From assembly GCF_014207095.1 (NCBI RefSeq), contig NZ_JACHBG010000018.1:1-64000 (forward strand): a stretch of 64,000 nt of DNA. Reading direction: 5' to 3'. This DNA comes from Martinezella lusitana (lineage in GTDB: Bacteria; Pseudomonadota; Alphaproteobacteria; Rhizobiales; Rhizobiaceae). Below the pieces are notes generated by a model. The model had not been told where the DNA came from and made no database searches. It was given only the letters and a program-made list of their open reading frames with translations. A program made the position numbers and the translations under genes. Positions 17,551-27,000 of the stretch are shown here, piece by piece (the first letter of the stretch is position 1; each line of letters opens with the position of its first letter).

Positions 17551-20061
17551 GTGGACCAGATCGAGCCGAAGCATCCTCTTGCCTTGCCTGCCCCCTTTAC
17601 CCGCTGGTTTGCGGAAAAGGGCTGGCAGCCGCGTGCCCATCAGCTGGAGCTGCTTGCCCGTGCTGAAGCCGGCGAAAGCACGCTGTTGATCGCGCCCACC
17701 GGTGCGGGCAAGACGCTCGCCGGCTTCCTGCCGTCGCTGACGGATCTCACCCGGCGCGGCAAGATCCCGCCGGGCTCGGCGTTCACCGGCATCCACACGC
17801 TCTACATTTCGCCGCTGAAGGCACTTGCCGTCGATATCGAGCGCAACCTGATGAAGCCCGTTTCGGAGATGGGCCTGCCCGTATCAGTCGAAAACCGCAC
17901 CGGCGATACGCCAAGCGGCAAGCGGCAGCGGCAGAAGCTCAATCCGCCCGATATCCTGTTGACGACGCCGGAGCAGGTCGCGCTGCTGCTCGCCAACCGC
18001 GAGGCAGAGCGCTTCTTCAAGGACCTGAAATACATCGTCTTCGACGAGCTGCATTCGCTCGTCACCTCCAAGCGCGGCCATATGCTGTCGCTCGGCCTTG
18101 CCCGCATCCGCAAGCTCGCACCCGAGGTGCAGACCATCGGCCTTTCGGCGACCGTGGCCGACCCCATGGACCTGCAGAAATGGCTGGTGGCGCAAGAGCC
18201 GGGGGAGGAGCGCCATGCCGGCCTCGTCATCGTCGAGGGCGGCGCCAAGCCGGATATCTCGATCCTGTCGACGGAAGAGCGCATCCCTTGGTCCGGCCAC
18301 TCCGCCAAATATGCGATCCCCGATATCTATCGCGAGCTGAAGGCGCATCGCACGACGCTGCTCTTCGTCAACACGCGCTCGCAGGCCGAAATGCTGTTCC
18401 AGGAGCTGTGGTCGGCCAATGACGACAATCTGCCGATCGCCCTGCACCACGGCTCGCTCGATGTCGGCCAGCGCCGCAAGGTGGAAGCGGCCATGGCGGA
18501 AAATCGGCTGCGTGCCGTCGTCGCCACCTCGACGCTCGATCTCGGTATAGACTGGGGCGATGTCGATCTCGTCATCCATGTCGGGGCACCCAAGGGCGCG
18601 AGCCGCCTTGCCCAGCGCATCGGCCGCGCCAATCACCGTATGGACGAGCCGTCGAAGGCGATCCTGGTGCCGGCCAATCGCTTCGAAGTCATGGAATGCC
18701 AGGCAGCACTCGATGCCAACTATATCGGCGCGCAGGATACGCCGCCGATCGGCGCCGGCGCGCTTGATGTTCTCGCCCAGCACATTCTCGGCATGGCCTG
18801 CGCCGAGCCCTTCGACATGCTCGAGCTTTATGATGAGGTGCAGAGTGCGGCTCCCTATGCCGAGCTTCCCTGGGAGACCTTCGAACGCATCGTCGATTTC
18901 GTCGCCACCGGCGGCTATGCGCTCAGAACCTATGAGCGCTATGCCCGCATCCGTAAGACCCCGGAAGGGCACTGGTGTGTGTCCAACCCTCAGGTCGCCC
19001 AGCAATATCGCCTGAACCTCGGCACGATCGTCGAAGAGGCGATGCTGAATATCCGGCTGGTGAAGCGCAATGCGCTCGGTTCTCTAGGGCGAGGGGGAGC
19101 GCCGCTCGGCAAGGTCGAGGAATATTTTGTCGAGCAGCTTGCGCCCGGCGACACTTTTCTCTTTTCCGGCAAGGTGCTGCGCTTCGAAGGCATCCGCGAG
19201 AGTGAATGTCTGGCGTCGCAAGCTTTCTCGCTCGACCCGAAAATCCCTTCCTATGCGGGCGGCAAGTTTCCACTCTCGACCTATCTCGCCGATCAGGTGC
19301 GGGCGATGATTGCTGATCCCGACCGGCGTCACCGCCTGCCGGATCAGGTGCGCGACTGGCTGGAAATTCAAAAAGAGAAGTCGCTGCTGCCGAAGCGCGA
19401 CGAGTTCCTCATCGAGACTTTCCCGCGCGGCAGCCGCGCCTACCTCGTCGCCTATCCCTTCGAGGGCAGGTTGGCGCACCAGACGCTAGGCATGCTGCTC
19501 ACCCGAAGGCTGGAGCGCGCCGGCGCAAAGCCCATGGGTTTCGTCGCGACCGATTATTCGCTCGGCATCTGGGGGCTGGAGGATATGGGGCTGATGATCG
19601 CCAACCGCCGGCTCAGCCTTTCCGATCTCTTCGACGAGGATATGCTCGGCGACGATCTGGAGGCGTGGCTCGATGAATCCTTCCTGCTGAAGCGGACCTT
19701 CCGCAATTGCGCCGTCATTGCGGGCTTGATCGAACGCAGGCATCCGGGCAAGGAAAAGACCGGCCGGCAGGTGACGGTGTCGGCCGATCTGATCTATGAC
19801 GTGCTGCGCAGCCACGAGCCGGACCACATCCTGCTGCAGGCAACGAGGCAGGATGCTGCGACCGGGCTTTTGGATATTGGCCGACTTGCGGATATGCTGA
19901 GGCGAATCAAGGGCCATATCACCCATCGCGCGCTGGACCATATTTCTCCGCTTGCCGTGCCGGTGATGCTGGAAATCGGCAAGGTGCCGGTGCCGGGCGA
20001 GGCGCACGATTCCCTGCTTGCGGAAGCGGCCGACGACCTGATCCGCGAGGCGATGGGTTGA
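17551..20061 (+). CDS. Ligase-associated DEXH-box helicase (Lhr-like)
   Basis: An 836-residue superfamily 2 DNA helicase. Walker A is IAPTGAGKT (47-55), motif II is DELH within YIVFDELHSL, and motif VI is QRIGRANHR. The Lhr-type winged-helix and C-terminal domains follow. Length and order match the DEXH helicase that travels with an ATP-dependent ligase, a beta-CASP-like exonuclease and PdeM in bacterial DNA repair. It starts with GTG after AGGG. PdeM follows by 20 bases. The ligase and exonuclease genes are not in this window. Confidence 0.93.
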   Translation: MDQIEPKHPLALPAPFTRWFAEKGWQPRAHQLELLARAEAGESTLLIAPTGAGKTLAGFLPSLTDLTRRGKIPPGSAFTGIHTLYISPLKALAVDIERNLMKPVSEMGLPVSVENRTGDTPSGKRQRQKLNPPDILLTTPEQVALLLANREAERFFKDLKYIVFDELHSLVTSKRGHMLSLGLARIRKLAPEVQTIGLSATVADPMDLQKWLVAQEPGEERHAGLVIVEGGAKPDISILSTEERIPWSGHSAKYAIPDIYRELKAHRTTLLFVNTRSQAEMLFQELWSANDDNLPIALHHGSLDVGQRRKVEAAMAENRLRAVVATSTLDLGIDWGDVDLVIHVGAPKGASRLAQRIGRANHRMDEPSKAILVPANRFEVMECQAALDANYIGAQDTPPIGAGALDVLAQHILGMACAEPFDMLELYDEVQSAAPYAELPWETFERIVDFVATGGYALRTYERYARIRKTPEGHWCVSNPQVAQQYRLNLGTIVEEAMLNIRLVKRNALGSLGRGGAPLGKVEEYFVEQLAPGDTFLFSGKVLRFEGIRESECLASQAFSLDPKIPSYAGGKFPLSTYLADQVRAMIADPDRRHRLPDQVRDWLEIQKEKSLLPKRDEFLIETFPRGSRAYLVAYPFEGRLAHQTLGMLLTRRLERAGAKPMGFVATDYSLGIWGLEDMGLMIANRRLSLSDLFDEDMLGDDLEAWLDESFLLKRTFRNCAVIAGLIERRHPGKEKTGRQVTVSADLIYDVLRSHEPDHILLQATRQDAATGLLDIGRLADMLRRIKGHITHRALDHISPLAVPVMLEIGKVPVPGEAHDSLLAEAADDLIREAMG

Positions 20062-20081
20062 ACGAACAAGGATGAACTGAC

Positions 20082-20825
20082 GTGATCAACCGGCTGGCGC
20101 TGGCACGGAGCTTGAACTGTCAAGGCAGCGGCGAATCTGCGCCGGCTGCGGGCGTCGAGACCGTTGTTCATGGTATTGCTGCCGTCTGCGATCCGCTGGG
20201 TGCGCTCTATCTGCCTGAGGCCGGTATTCTCGTCGTCTCCGACCTGCATCTGGAAAAGGGTGCGGCCTTCGCCCGCCGAGGCATGATGCTGCCGCCATAC
20301 GATACCTTGGCGACGCTGACCGTTCTCTCCGCCGTCATCTCCCGCTACGATCCGAAGCTGGTCGTTTCGCTTGGCGACAATTTCCATGATCGCGTCGGTT
20401 CACAGCATCTGCCGGAAGAATTTCGCAGCCTCATCGTCAGCATGGCCCGCGGCCGCGAGTGGATCTGGATCAACGGCAATCATGATCCGGATGGCGCCGT
20501 CGATCTGCCCGGTCATTCGGTAGACGAGATGCATTATGGCGGCTTGACCTTCCGCCACGAGCCGAAGGCGGGGCGGCAGGCAGGCGAGATCGCCGGCCAT
20601 TTGCATCCCTCCGCTACCGTTCGACGCCGTGAAAAGTCGGTGCGCCGACCATGTTTTGCAACGGATGGCGCCCGCCTGTTGATGCCGGCCTTTGGCGTCA
20701 TGACCGGTGGTCTCGATCTTCGCCATAAGGCCATGGCAGGCCTCTTCGAGCGGGAAAGCCTGATCGCCCACCTACTCGGCCGCGACCGTATCTATTCCGT
20801 GCGCTTCGGCAATCTCTCGGCCTAA
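20082..20825 (+). CDS. pdeM: Ligase-associated metallophosphoesterase/endonuclease PdeM
   Basis: A 247-residue calcineurin-like phosphoesterase. The metal-binding motifs appear in order: SDLHLEKG, SLGDNFHD, NGNHD and GHLHP. The family is grouped with an Lhr-like helicase in DNA-damage response gene sets, exactly as in this pair. The first 25 or so residues before VHGIAAVCDPLGALYLP are variable, so the start is less certain. It ends convergently with the DHFR-like gene, overlapping by 4 bases. Confidence 0.9.
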   Translation: MINRLALARSLNCQGSGESAPAAGVETVVHGIAAVCDPLGALYLPEAGILVVSDLHLEKGAAFARRGMMLPPYDTLATLTVLSAVISRYDPKLVVSLGDNFHDRVGSQHLPEEFRSLIVSMARGREWIWINGNHDPDGAVDLPGHSVDEMHYGGLTFRHEPKAGRQAGEIAGHLHPSATVRRREKSVRRPCFATDGARLLMPAFGVMTGGLDLRHKAMAGLFERESLIAHLLGRDRIYSVRFGNLSA

Positions 20826-21382
20826 GCCGTGTTCGCGGGCTCGTAACGCAGGACCACTGCACCGGTCTTCAGAGCTTTGGATTCGAGCAGCTTCATCGGC
20901 CGCTGTTCGGATGCCGGCTTGAAATGCGGATTGCCGGAGCCCAGCACGACGGGAACGAGGCAGATGCGGATCTCGTCCACCTGCCCCGCCTTGAGCAGCA
21001 CATCCGTCACCTCGGCACTGCCGAACACGAACATGGTCTTGCCAGGTTCTTCCTTCAGCTTCTTCACTTCAGCGACAATGTCGCCGACGACGCGGGTGTT
21101 ATTCCAGTCCGCTTTGTCAAGCGTCCGCGACGCGGCGATCTTGGCGATACCGTTCATATAGGCAGCGATATCGGACGTTTCCGTCGCGGTCGGCCAATAA
21201 GCGGCCATGCCTTCATAAGTCTTGCGGCCGAAGATCAGCAGATCGCCTTCCTTGCAGAGGTCTTTCGAATAACTGTCCAGTTCGTCGCCCCAGGCGAGCA
21301 TGTGAAATCCGAGGTCCCAGGGCTTGGCTCCCTCGAAATAGCCGTCAAGCGTCATGAGATTCCAGACAACAAGTTTTCTCAT
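20822..21382 (-). CDS. Dihydrofolate reductase family (RibD C-terminal-like) protein
   Basis: A 186-residue protein with the fold of DHFR/RibD reductases, shown by LVVWNLMTLDGYFEG, LLIFGRKTYEGMAAYWP, MFVFGSAEVTDVLLKAG and DEIRICLVPVVLGSG. Such stand-alone members are probable NADPH-dependent reductases of unknown substrate. Two adjacent ATGs follow GGAGG. I use the second, at 21382, for better spacing. The HxlR gene at 21492 is divergent and probably controls it. Confidence 0.88.
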   Translation of the reverse strand: MRKLVVWNLMTLDGYFEGAKPWDLGFHMLAWGDELDSYSKDLCKEGDLLIFGRKTYEGMAAYWPTATETSDIAAYMNGIAKIAASRTLDKADWNNTRVVGDIVAEVKKLKEEPGKTMFVFGSAEVTDVLLKAGQVDEIRICLVPVVLGSGNPHFKPASEQRPMKLLESKALKTGAVVLRYEPANTA

Positions 21383-21491
21383 CATTTCCTCCACGATGAC
21401 AACTGTTTCAGAAGCGAAACTGGTTGCTAAAAGCAATTGGTTGAAAGCTAGTCGCACTGATGGCAAAATGCAAGCAGTTTTGGAGACCACC

Positions 21492-21995
21492 ATGGAAGCA
21501 TCATATCGCTCCGGCTGCCCGATCAATCTGACGCTGGAAATCCTCGGTGACCGCTGGAGCCTGATCGTCATCAGGGACATCATGTTCGGCAACCGCCGGC
21601 ACTTTCGAGAATTGCTGCAGAATTCGGAGGAGAGAATAGCGTCCAATATTCTTGCCGACCGCCTGAAGCGGCTGGTCGAGTGCGGCCTCCTGACCCGCGC
21701 AGATGACCCCACCCACAAGCAGAAGGCGGTTTACAGCCTGACCGAAATGGCGATCGACCTTGTGCCGCTCTTTGCCCATATGGGCGCCTGGGGCCGCAAG
21801 CATTTACCGGTATCCGAGGAGCTGTCGATCCGGGCCGAACTGCTGGAGAACGGCGGCGCGGCGCTCTGGGAAGATTTCATGGAGGAGCTGCGCGCCAAGC
21901 ATCTCGGCAAGGTGTTGCCGCCGGGCACACCCTGGGTGCTCGGCCGATTGACCGACGCCTATCTCGAAGTCGTCGATCGCCGCAAGGAAGGCTGA
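21492..21995 (+). CDS. HxlR family winged-helix transcriptional regulator
   Basis: A 167-residue regulator with the HxlR signature: Cys9 just before the helix-turn-helix (CPINLTLEILGDRWSLIVIRDIMFGNRRHFRELL), then ILADRLKRLVECGLLTR and the wing YSLTEMA. A C-terminal extension of about 60 residues follows. An in-frame stretch back to 21354 overlaps the divergent gene and lacks a good start. The ATG at 21492 has TGGAGA upstream. It likely represses the divergent reductase gene and may sense electrophiles through Cys9, as some relatives do. Confidence 0.9.
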   Translation: MEASYRSGCPINLTLEILGDRWSLIVIRDIMFGNRRHFRELLQNSEERIASNILADRLKRLVECGLLTRADDPTHKQKAVYSLTEMAIDLVPLFAHMGAWGRKHLPVSEELSIRAELLENGGAALWEDFMEELRAKHLGKVLPPGTPWVLGRLTDAYLEVVDRRKEG

Positions 21996-22805
21996 TCAGT
22001 TCTTTCGGAACATGAAGCTCGCGCCCCAACCCGTGACCAAGGCCAGCAATACGGAAAACACGCCATAGGCGACCGGCTGCTGATGTGCCGCATCCGTGAT
22101 CATCTGCTCTATGCCGGTCTTGATGACACGCAGCGGCAGCGCTTTTTCGCCGATGAACTTGCCGCTCTTGAAGAGATAGGCGCGAACTGTATGCACGCCG
22201 TTCGGCACATCGGCGGGGATCCTGAGCGTTGCCTTGAACAGCGAGGAACTGACGAAGCGCACGCCGGCCGGGTCGCTTTCGTAAAGTCCGCCTGCCGATT
22301 GCAGCCGCCGGAAAGCCTGCCGGAATTCCGGAACGTCGCCGACATTGCCGACGAAGCCGACTGGGGTGAGGGGGATGTGGTCGACGCCGATGCCGCGATC
22401 GCTGAGTTCAAGCGGCGCAGTGATGTTGTCGACAGCGCGCGTGCTCGACAGCGAATAAGCCTGCGGCACATGCTCGAACGTCATCGAGCGGGTGTTGACC
22501 CAGATGCCGAAGACGCGGTCCTTCCTGCGCACCGTCGCGTTTTCACGCGGCCCTTCCAGCACGACGACGATGTCGTATTGGCCGATCGCCAAAAGCAGCT
22601 GATCGGTGTTGGAAAGTGCGCCGAAGATCGTCAGATCGGCGCCTGCGAAATCGGAGGTGATGGCGATCTCGCTCGTCGATGTACCTATTTCCATCGTTTC
22701 ACGTGCCGTCGTCGATGTCGTCGGCTGGTCGAGCAGCACCTGCGCTTGCGCACCAAGCGGCGCAAGCAGCAGGATCGCGACAGCGAGGAGCCCGAAACCT
22801 CTCAT
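21996..22805 (-). CDS. TIGR02186 family exported protein
   Basis: A 269-residue protein with an N-terminal signal peptide (MRGFGLLAVAILLLAPLGAQAQ), a long extracytoplasmic part and a C-terminal membrane helix (VAYGVFSVLLALVTGWGASFMFRKN). It matches a family of unknown function found next to TauE-type exporters, and its ATG (22805) overlaps the stop of the TauE gene as ATGA. It probably sits in the inner membrane facing the periplasm as a partner of that transporter. The frame continues open to 23777, but that part is a shadow of the TauE gene. Confidence 0.85.
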   Translation of the reverse strand: MRGFGLLAVAILLLAPLGAQAQVLLDQPTTSTTARETMEIGTSTSEIAITSDFAGADLTIFGALSNTDQLLLAIGQYDIVVVLEGPRENATVRRKDRVFGIWVNTRSMTFEHVPQAYSLSSTRAVDNITAPLELSDRGIGVDHIPLTPVGFVGNVGDVPEFRQAFRRLQSAGGLYESDPAGVRFVSSSLFKATLRIPADVPNGVHTVRAYLFKSGKFIGEKALPLRVIKTGIEQMITDAAHQQPVAYGVFSVLLALVTGWGASFMFRKN

Positions 22806-23725
22806 CGGCTCACCCCTTCCATGATGACCGAGTAGACGTCCGCGGGCGTGACCACGAGTGCGATGGCCAGACGAAGCCCGACGGCAAGGACGAGAAGGCC
22901 AAGCAGGGCGCGGAGCTGCTCGCCGCGCAGCTTCTGGCCAACCCGCACGCCGTACTGCGCGCCGACGACGCCGGCCACCATCAGCATGAACGCAAGGATG
23001 ATATCGACGGAATAGTTGGTGGCCGCCTGGACGATCGTGGTGAAGGCCGTGACGAAGATGACCTGGAACAGCGATGTGCCGACGACGACATTCGTCGGCA
23101 CGCGCAGAAGATAGATCATGGCCGGCACGAGGATGAAGCCGCCGCCGATACCCATCGGCGTTAGCATGCCGACGAAAAAGCCGAGGCCGATCACCGGAAT
23201 GGCGCTGAGATAGAGCTTGGATTTCTTGAAACGCAGCTTGAGCGGCAGGCGCTGCACCCAGTTGTGATGGCGCAGCTTGGCGGTGGCCGGCGGCAGCTTG
23301 CCTGCGGCCCGGCGCATGGCGCGCACGCTTTCCCAAAGCATGAGCGTACCCACCGTGCCGAGCAAGAGCACGTAGATCAGCGAGATGATCAGGTCGATCT
23401 GTCCGAGCCGGCGCAACAGCACGAATAGCCACAGGCCGAAGGTCGCGCCCGCGAGACCGCCGGCGAGCAGGATCGTGCCCAGTTTCAGGTCGAGCGAACC
23501 TCGGCGAAAATGCGTTAGCGCTCCCGATACGGAGGAGGCGACGACCTGGTTGGAGCCGGTGGCGACGGCGACGACGGGGGGAATGTTGTAGAAGATCAGC
23601 AGCGGCGTGATGAGGAAACCGCCGCCCACGCCGAACATGCCGGAGAGAAACCCTACGGCTGCGCCCATGCCGAGAATAATGAAGATATTCACCGACAGTT
23701 CTGCGATCGGCAGATAGATCGTCAC
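22802..23725 (-). CDS. Sulfite exporter TauE/SafE family protein
   Basis: A 307-residue inner-membrane protein with about eight helices and the paired TauE motifs GFLSGMFGVGGGFLITPLL and FFVGMLTPMGIGGGFILVPAMIYLL. Family members export organosulfur anions such as sulfite or sulfoacetate. The actual substrate here is unknown. It is translationally coupled to the TIGR02186 gene by a 4-base overlap, and the pair forms a conserved-looking unit. Confidence 0.92.
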   Translation of the reverse strand: MTIYLPIAELSVNIFIILGMGAAVGFLSGMFGVGGGFLITPLLIFYNIPPVVAVATGSNQVVASSVSGALTHFRRGSLDLKLGTILLAGGLAGATFGLWLFVLLRRLGQIDLIISLIYVLLLGTVGTLMLWESVRAMRRAAGKLPPATAKLRHHNWVQRLPLKLRFKKSKLYLSAIPVIGLGFFVGMLTPMGIGGGFILVPAMIYLLRVPTNVVVGTSLFQVIFVTAFTTIVQAATNYSVDIILAFMLMVAGVVGAQYGVRVGQKLRGEQLRALLGLLVLAVGLRLAIALVVTPADVYSVIMEGVSR

Positions 23726-23954
23726 GCGCTGTTCCCATTTGCAGGCTTTCCGGCACGGAAATCGGAGCCTGAGCCATTTTCCCCTTTTAAACGGCGAATT
23801 CTAACCTGAAATCGTTGCCAGAGCCTTAGGAAAGCTGGACACGACAGATTCGAATTGCCCGCTCCACCTTAGCGCGGCTTTTTTCGCTTTTCTGTGACGA
23901 GCGCGGCGGCCACCCGAGGGCGGCATCGGGAGGGGTTTGGAGGAGTATCCCGCA

Positions 23955-23990
23955 ACAAAAATGCCGGCGTGGTTGCGCCGGCATTTTTGT
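23955..23990 (-). terminator. Bidirectional hairpin terminator downstream of podJ
   Basis: A perfect 15-base stem (ACAAAAATGCCGGCG with its complement) closes on a 6-base loop and has T runs on both strands. It lies 29 bases beyond the podJ stop and upstream of the TauE gene. Confidence 0.9.
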
Positions 23991-24018
23991 TTGACTGCGT
24001 TCGACAGGTGCGGATCAC

Positions 24019-27000
24019 CTACTTGTTGCGGGCGAGCAGCTCCTTGACGACCTGATCGGTCACCCGTCCATCGGACGGCAGGCCGACGGACTTCTGGAAG
24101 CTCTTCAGCGCCGCCACAGTCTTGTCGCCCATGCTGCCATCTGGCGCACCGGCATCGAAACCGTTCTTGTTGAGGATGGCCTGGATGTTGCGGATGGCCT
24201 TCTTCATGTCGATGGACGCGGTGTTCACGCCCTTGCCCGTGGTCCACTCGTCGGGAACATCCGTGCCGTTGGCCTTGGGATCAGCCTGCTGCGCCTTCCA
24301 GAGATCGACTTTGGCGCGAGCGCCTTCGAGATCGGCCGGCTTCATGGCGTTGGCGACTTCGTCACGCTTTTGCGCGGCGTCCTTGTCGCCGCTCTTTGCG
24401 GCGATTGCGAACCACTTGTAGGATTCCTGCAGATCCTGCTTCACGCCGTTACCGCGAGCATAAAGGATCGCAAGGTTGAACTGGCTGTCGGACACGCCGA
24501 GATTGGCAGCGCGCGTAAACCAGTTCGCAGCCGAGTCGTAGTCCTGCTGTCCCGCCGTCCCAGATGCGTAGAGGACGGCAAGGTTGTGCATGGCGCTGGC
24601 ATTGCCCTGATTGGCGGCCTGCTCATAATAGCCCTTGGCCTTGAGGAGGTCACGGTCGATGCCGTTGCCTTTCTCGTACATGCTCGCGAGCCGGTATTGT
24701 GCCGGAGCATAGCCCTTCGCGGCCGAAAGCTGATACCAGTTCGCCGCCTGCTTCAGATCCGTCGCGACATTGCGGCCGTCGGTATAGCGGGCGCCGATCT
24801 CGAAGAGCGCGACAGGGTCGCTCGATTTCGCGGCGGCGACAAGCGATGGCGGCTGAATGCCATCAGGCACCTGGATCTCTGCGGCCGCCGGAGCCGCGAC
24901 GGCGTTGTCGGTGGAAGCGTCAGCGCTCGCTTGCTGCCCAGGTGCTGTGCTGCCGCCAGAATTGTCGGCGGTGGCCGAGGGGACTTCGGCCGAAGGTGTT
25001 GCCGCAGGTTGGTCGCTGGTCGGTGCGAGTGCCGGGTTGGCAGATGCCGTCGCGGGCTGGACATTTGCCGTGTCCGCTGACGTCGCAACCGGCGCTGCGG
25101 CCTGGTTTGCAGCCGGCTGCTGATCATTGACGACCGGGGCTGCATTGGTGGCAACGCGGTTGGTCACCGCGCTATCTGCCGGCGCAACCATGGTCGAAAT
25201 TTCGGCGGGCGCGGGTGCCTTCTGGCCACGCGTCAACGTGTTGACGAGCGGGAAGGCCATGATCGCCAGCAGGGCCGCGCCAATGGCGAGCAGGATCGGG
25301 CGGCGGAAGCGCGAGAACGCTCCGCCCTTCTTCGCATCCTTCTTGCCGGCGGGTGCTGTCCGCTGGACTTGATCGACTTCGATCGCCGCGGCCTGTGCGG
25401 CACGGCGGGCTGCAGCGATATAGTCTGCACGCTCGTTTTCGGTCGGCTGACGGCCGCCGCGGGCGGTGTTCTGGCTGGCGCGTACGCGCTCCAGGATCTT
25501 CTTGATATCGGGCGCGCCGGAGCCGGGCTCCAGCAGCTCGTTTGCCTCTTCCGTCGGCATCATGTCGGCCGGGTCGATGGACGGTGCCTGTTCGATGACA
25601 GGGCGATCCGGCAGGAAGATCGGCTCGGCCTTCTCCGGCGTGAAGAAACGCTTGCCGAGGCTGGCGAGAAGGCCTGCCTTCGAACCGCTTTTCTTGGCGG
25701 CGGCCTTGATCTCTGCCTTGGTATTGGCATCGATTGCCTGTGCGACGGCGGTCTCGGACGCTGCGGCCGTTTCTGCGGGCGCAACCGTGCGGATGATCGG
25801 GCCGGCCTTCTGCTGTGCGGCCATCGGCGGCTTGATTGCCGGCGCATCCTCGTCGGCGAAGACGTCGCTTTCGAAGGCCGCTGCCGGCATGGTGGGTGCC
25901 GGTCGGCGATGTTCCATGTGGTCGAGCCGATCGGCGATCTGCAGCAGCGTGTCGTGCAACGCTTCGAAGGTGCGGTGCGTGCGCTCGTCGCTGGCGCGGC
26001 TAAGATCTTCGAGATGACGAAGGTCTTCGGCAAGAGCCGTCAGTGCGGCCATATCGCCATGCTGCGCGCTGCCGGCCATTCCGCCTTCGCGAGAATAGGC
26101 TTCAACGACGGTTTCCGCCGCATGGCGTGCGGCTTCGATGATGTATTCGTCGTTGGTCGCCATATAATCTTCGATGGCGCTCATCCGCCGATCGAAATCG
26201 ACAGGGAAATGCTCGCCCGCCGCTGCCCGGGGCTCGCTGGTGAGAAGGGTGGACAGGTGGGCGATCTGCTCTTCGAGGCTGCGCAGGGCCTGCGTGTCCG
26301 TCGGCGGTGCGGCTGTGCTGGCTTCGAGCCGGGCCGCGATGTCGGAGAGGCGGCCTTCGAGCCGGCGGACCGCACCGTCATCGATGTTTGCTGCCGGAGC
26401 CGGCGGATGGAAATCGATTTCGTCGATGCGGCGAGCGAGATAGTCCAGCCGGTCCGCAAGCGCATTGCCGACCGAGCCGTGTTCCAGCGCATCGATTTTG
26501 TGCGAGATGTCGGCGAGATAGGTGACGAGCTCCGGCTGCGGCGCCGCCTTCTGCGAGCGTTCCATCAAGTGCGAAAGCTGATCCAGACGCTCCTCGAGGC
26601 GAGCGACGGCCTTGGCGCTGCCCAGTTCGTCGATGCGCATGGCAAGCGCTTCGAGGCGACCGGAGAGATCGTCCGCGGGCTGGCGTCGTGCCGCATCGCG
26701 GCTCATGACATCGATCTGGTCGGCAAGGCCGCTCAGCTGGCCTTCGAGCCGCTGCATTGCCTGATCCTGCGGTTGCATCATCGAGCCGAGGCTCTCCATG
26801 GCAGTCGCGATCGTCAGCAGCTTGTTTTCCAGCGCATGCACGGCGGGGCTGTCGTTCATGCCGCCGAGGTGCTGCTTGATGTCGTCGAGGCGGTAGGCAA
26901 GCGATACGAGCTCGTCCTGCAGGCCGGTCGTGTCGATCGCTTTTACCTGGCGTTCGACGTGGTGCAGGGATTCCTCGCGGGCAAGGCCGTCCATCAGCGA

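Noticed and set aside
22806-23777. Long extension of the TIGR02186 gene upstream
   Set aside because: The extension overlaps the TauE gene in a wrong frame and is Arg/His-rich. The signal peptide starts at 22805.
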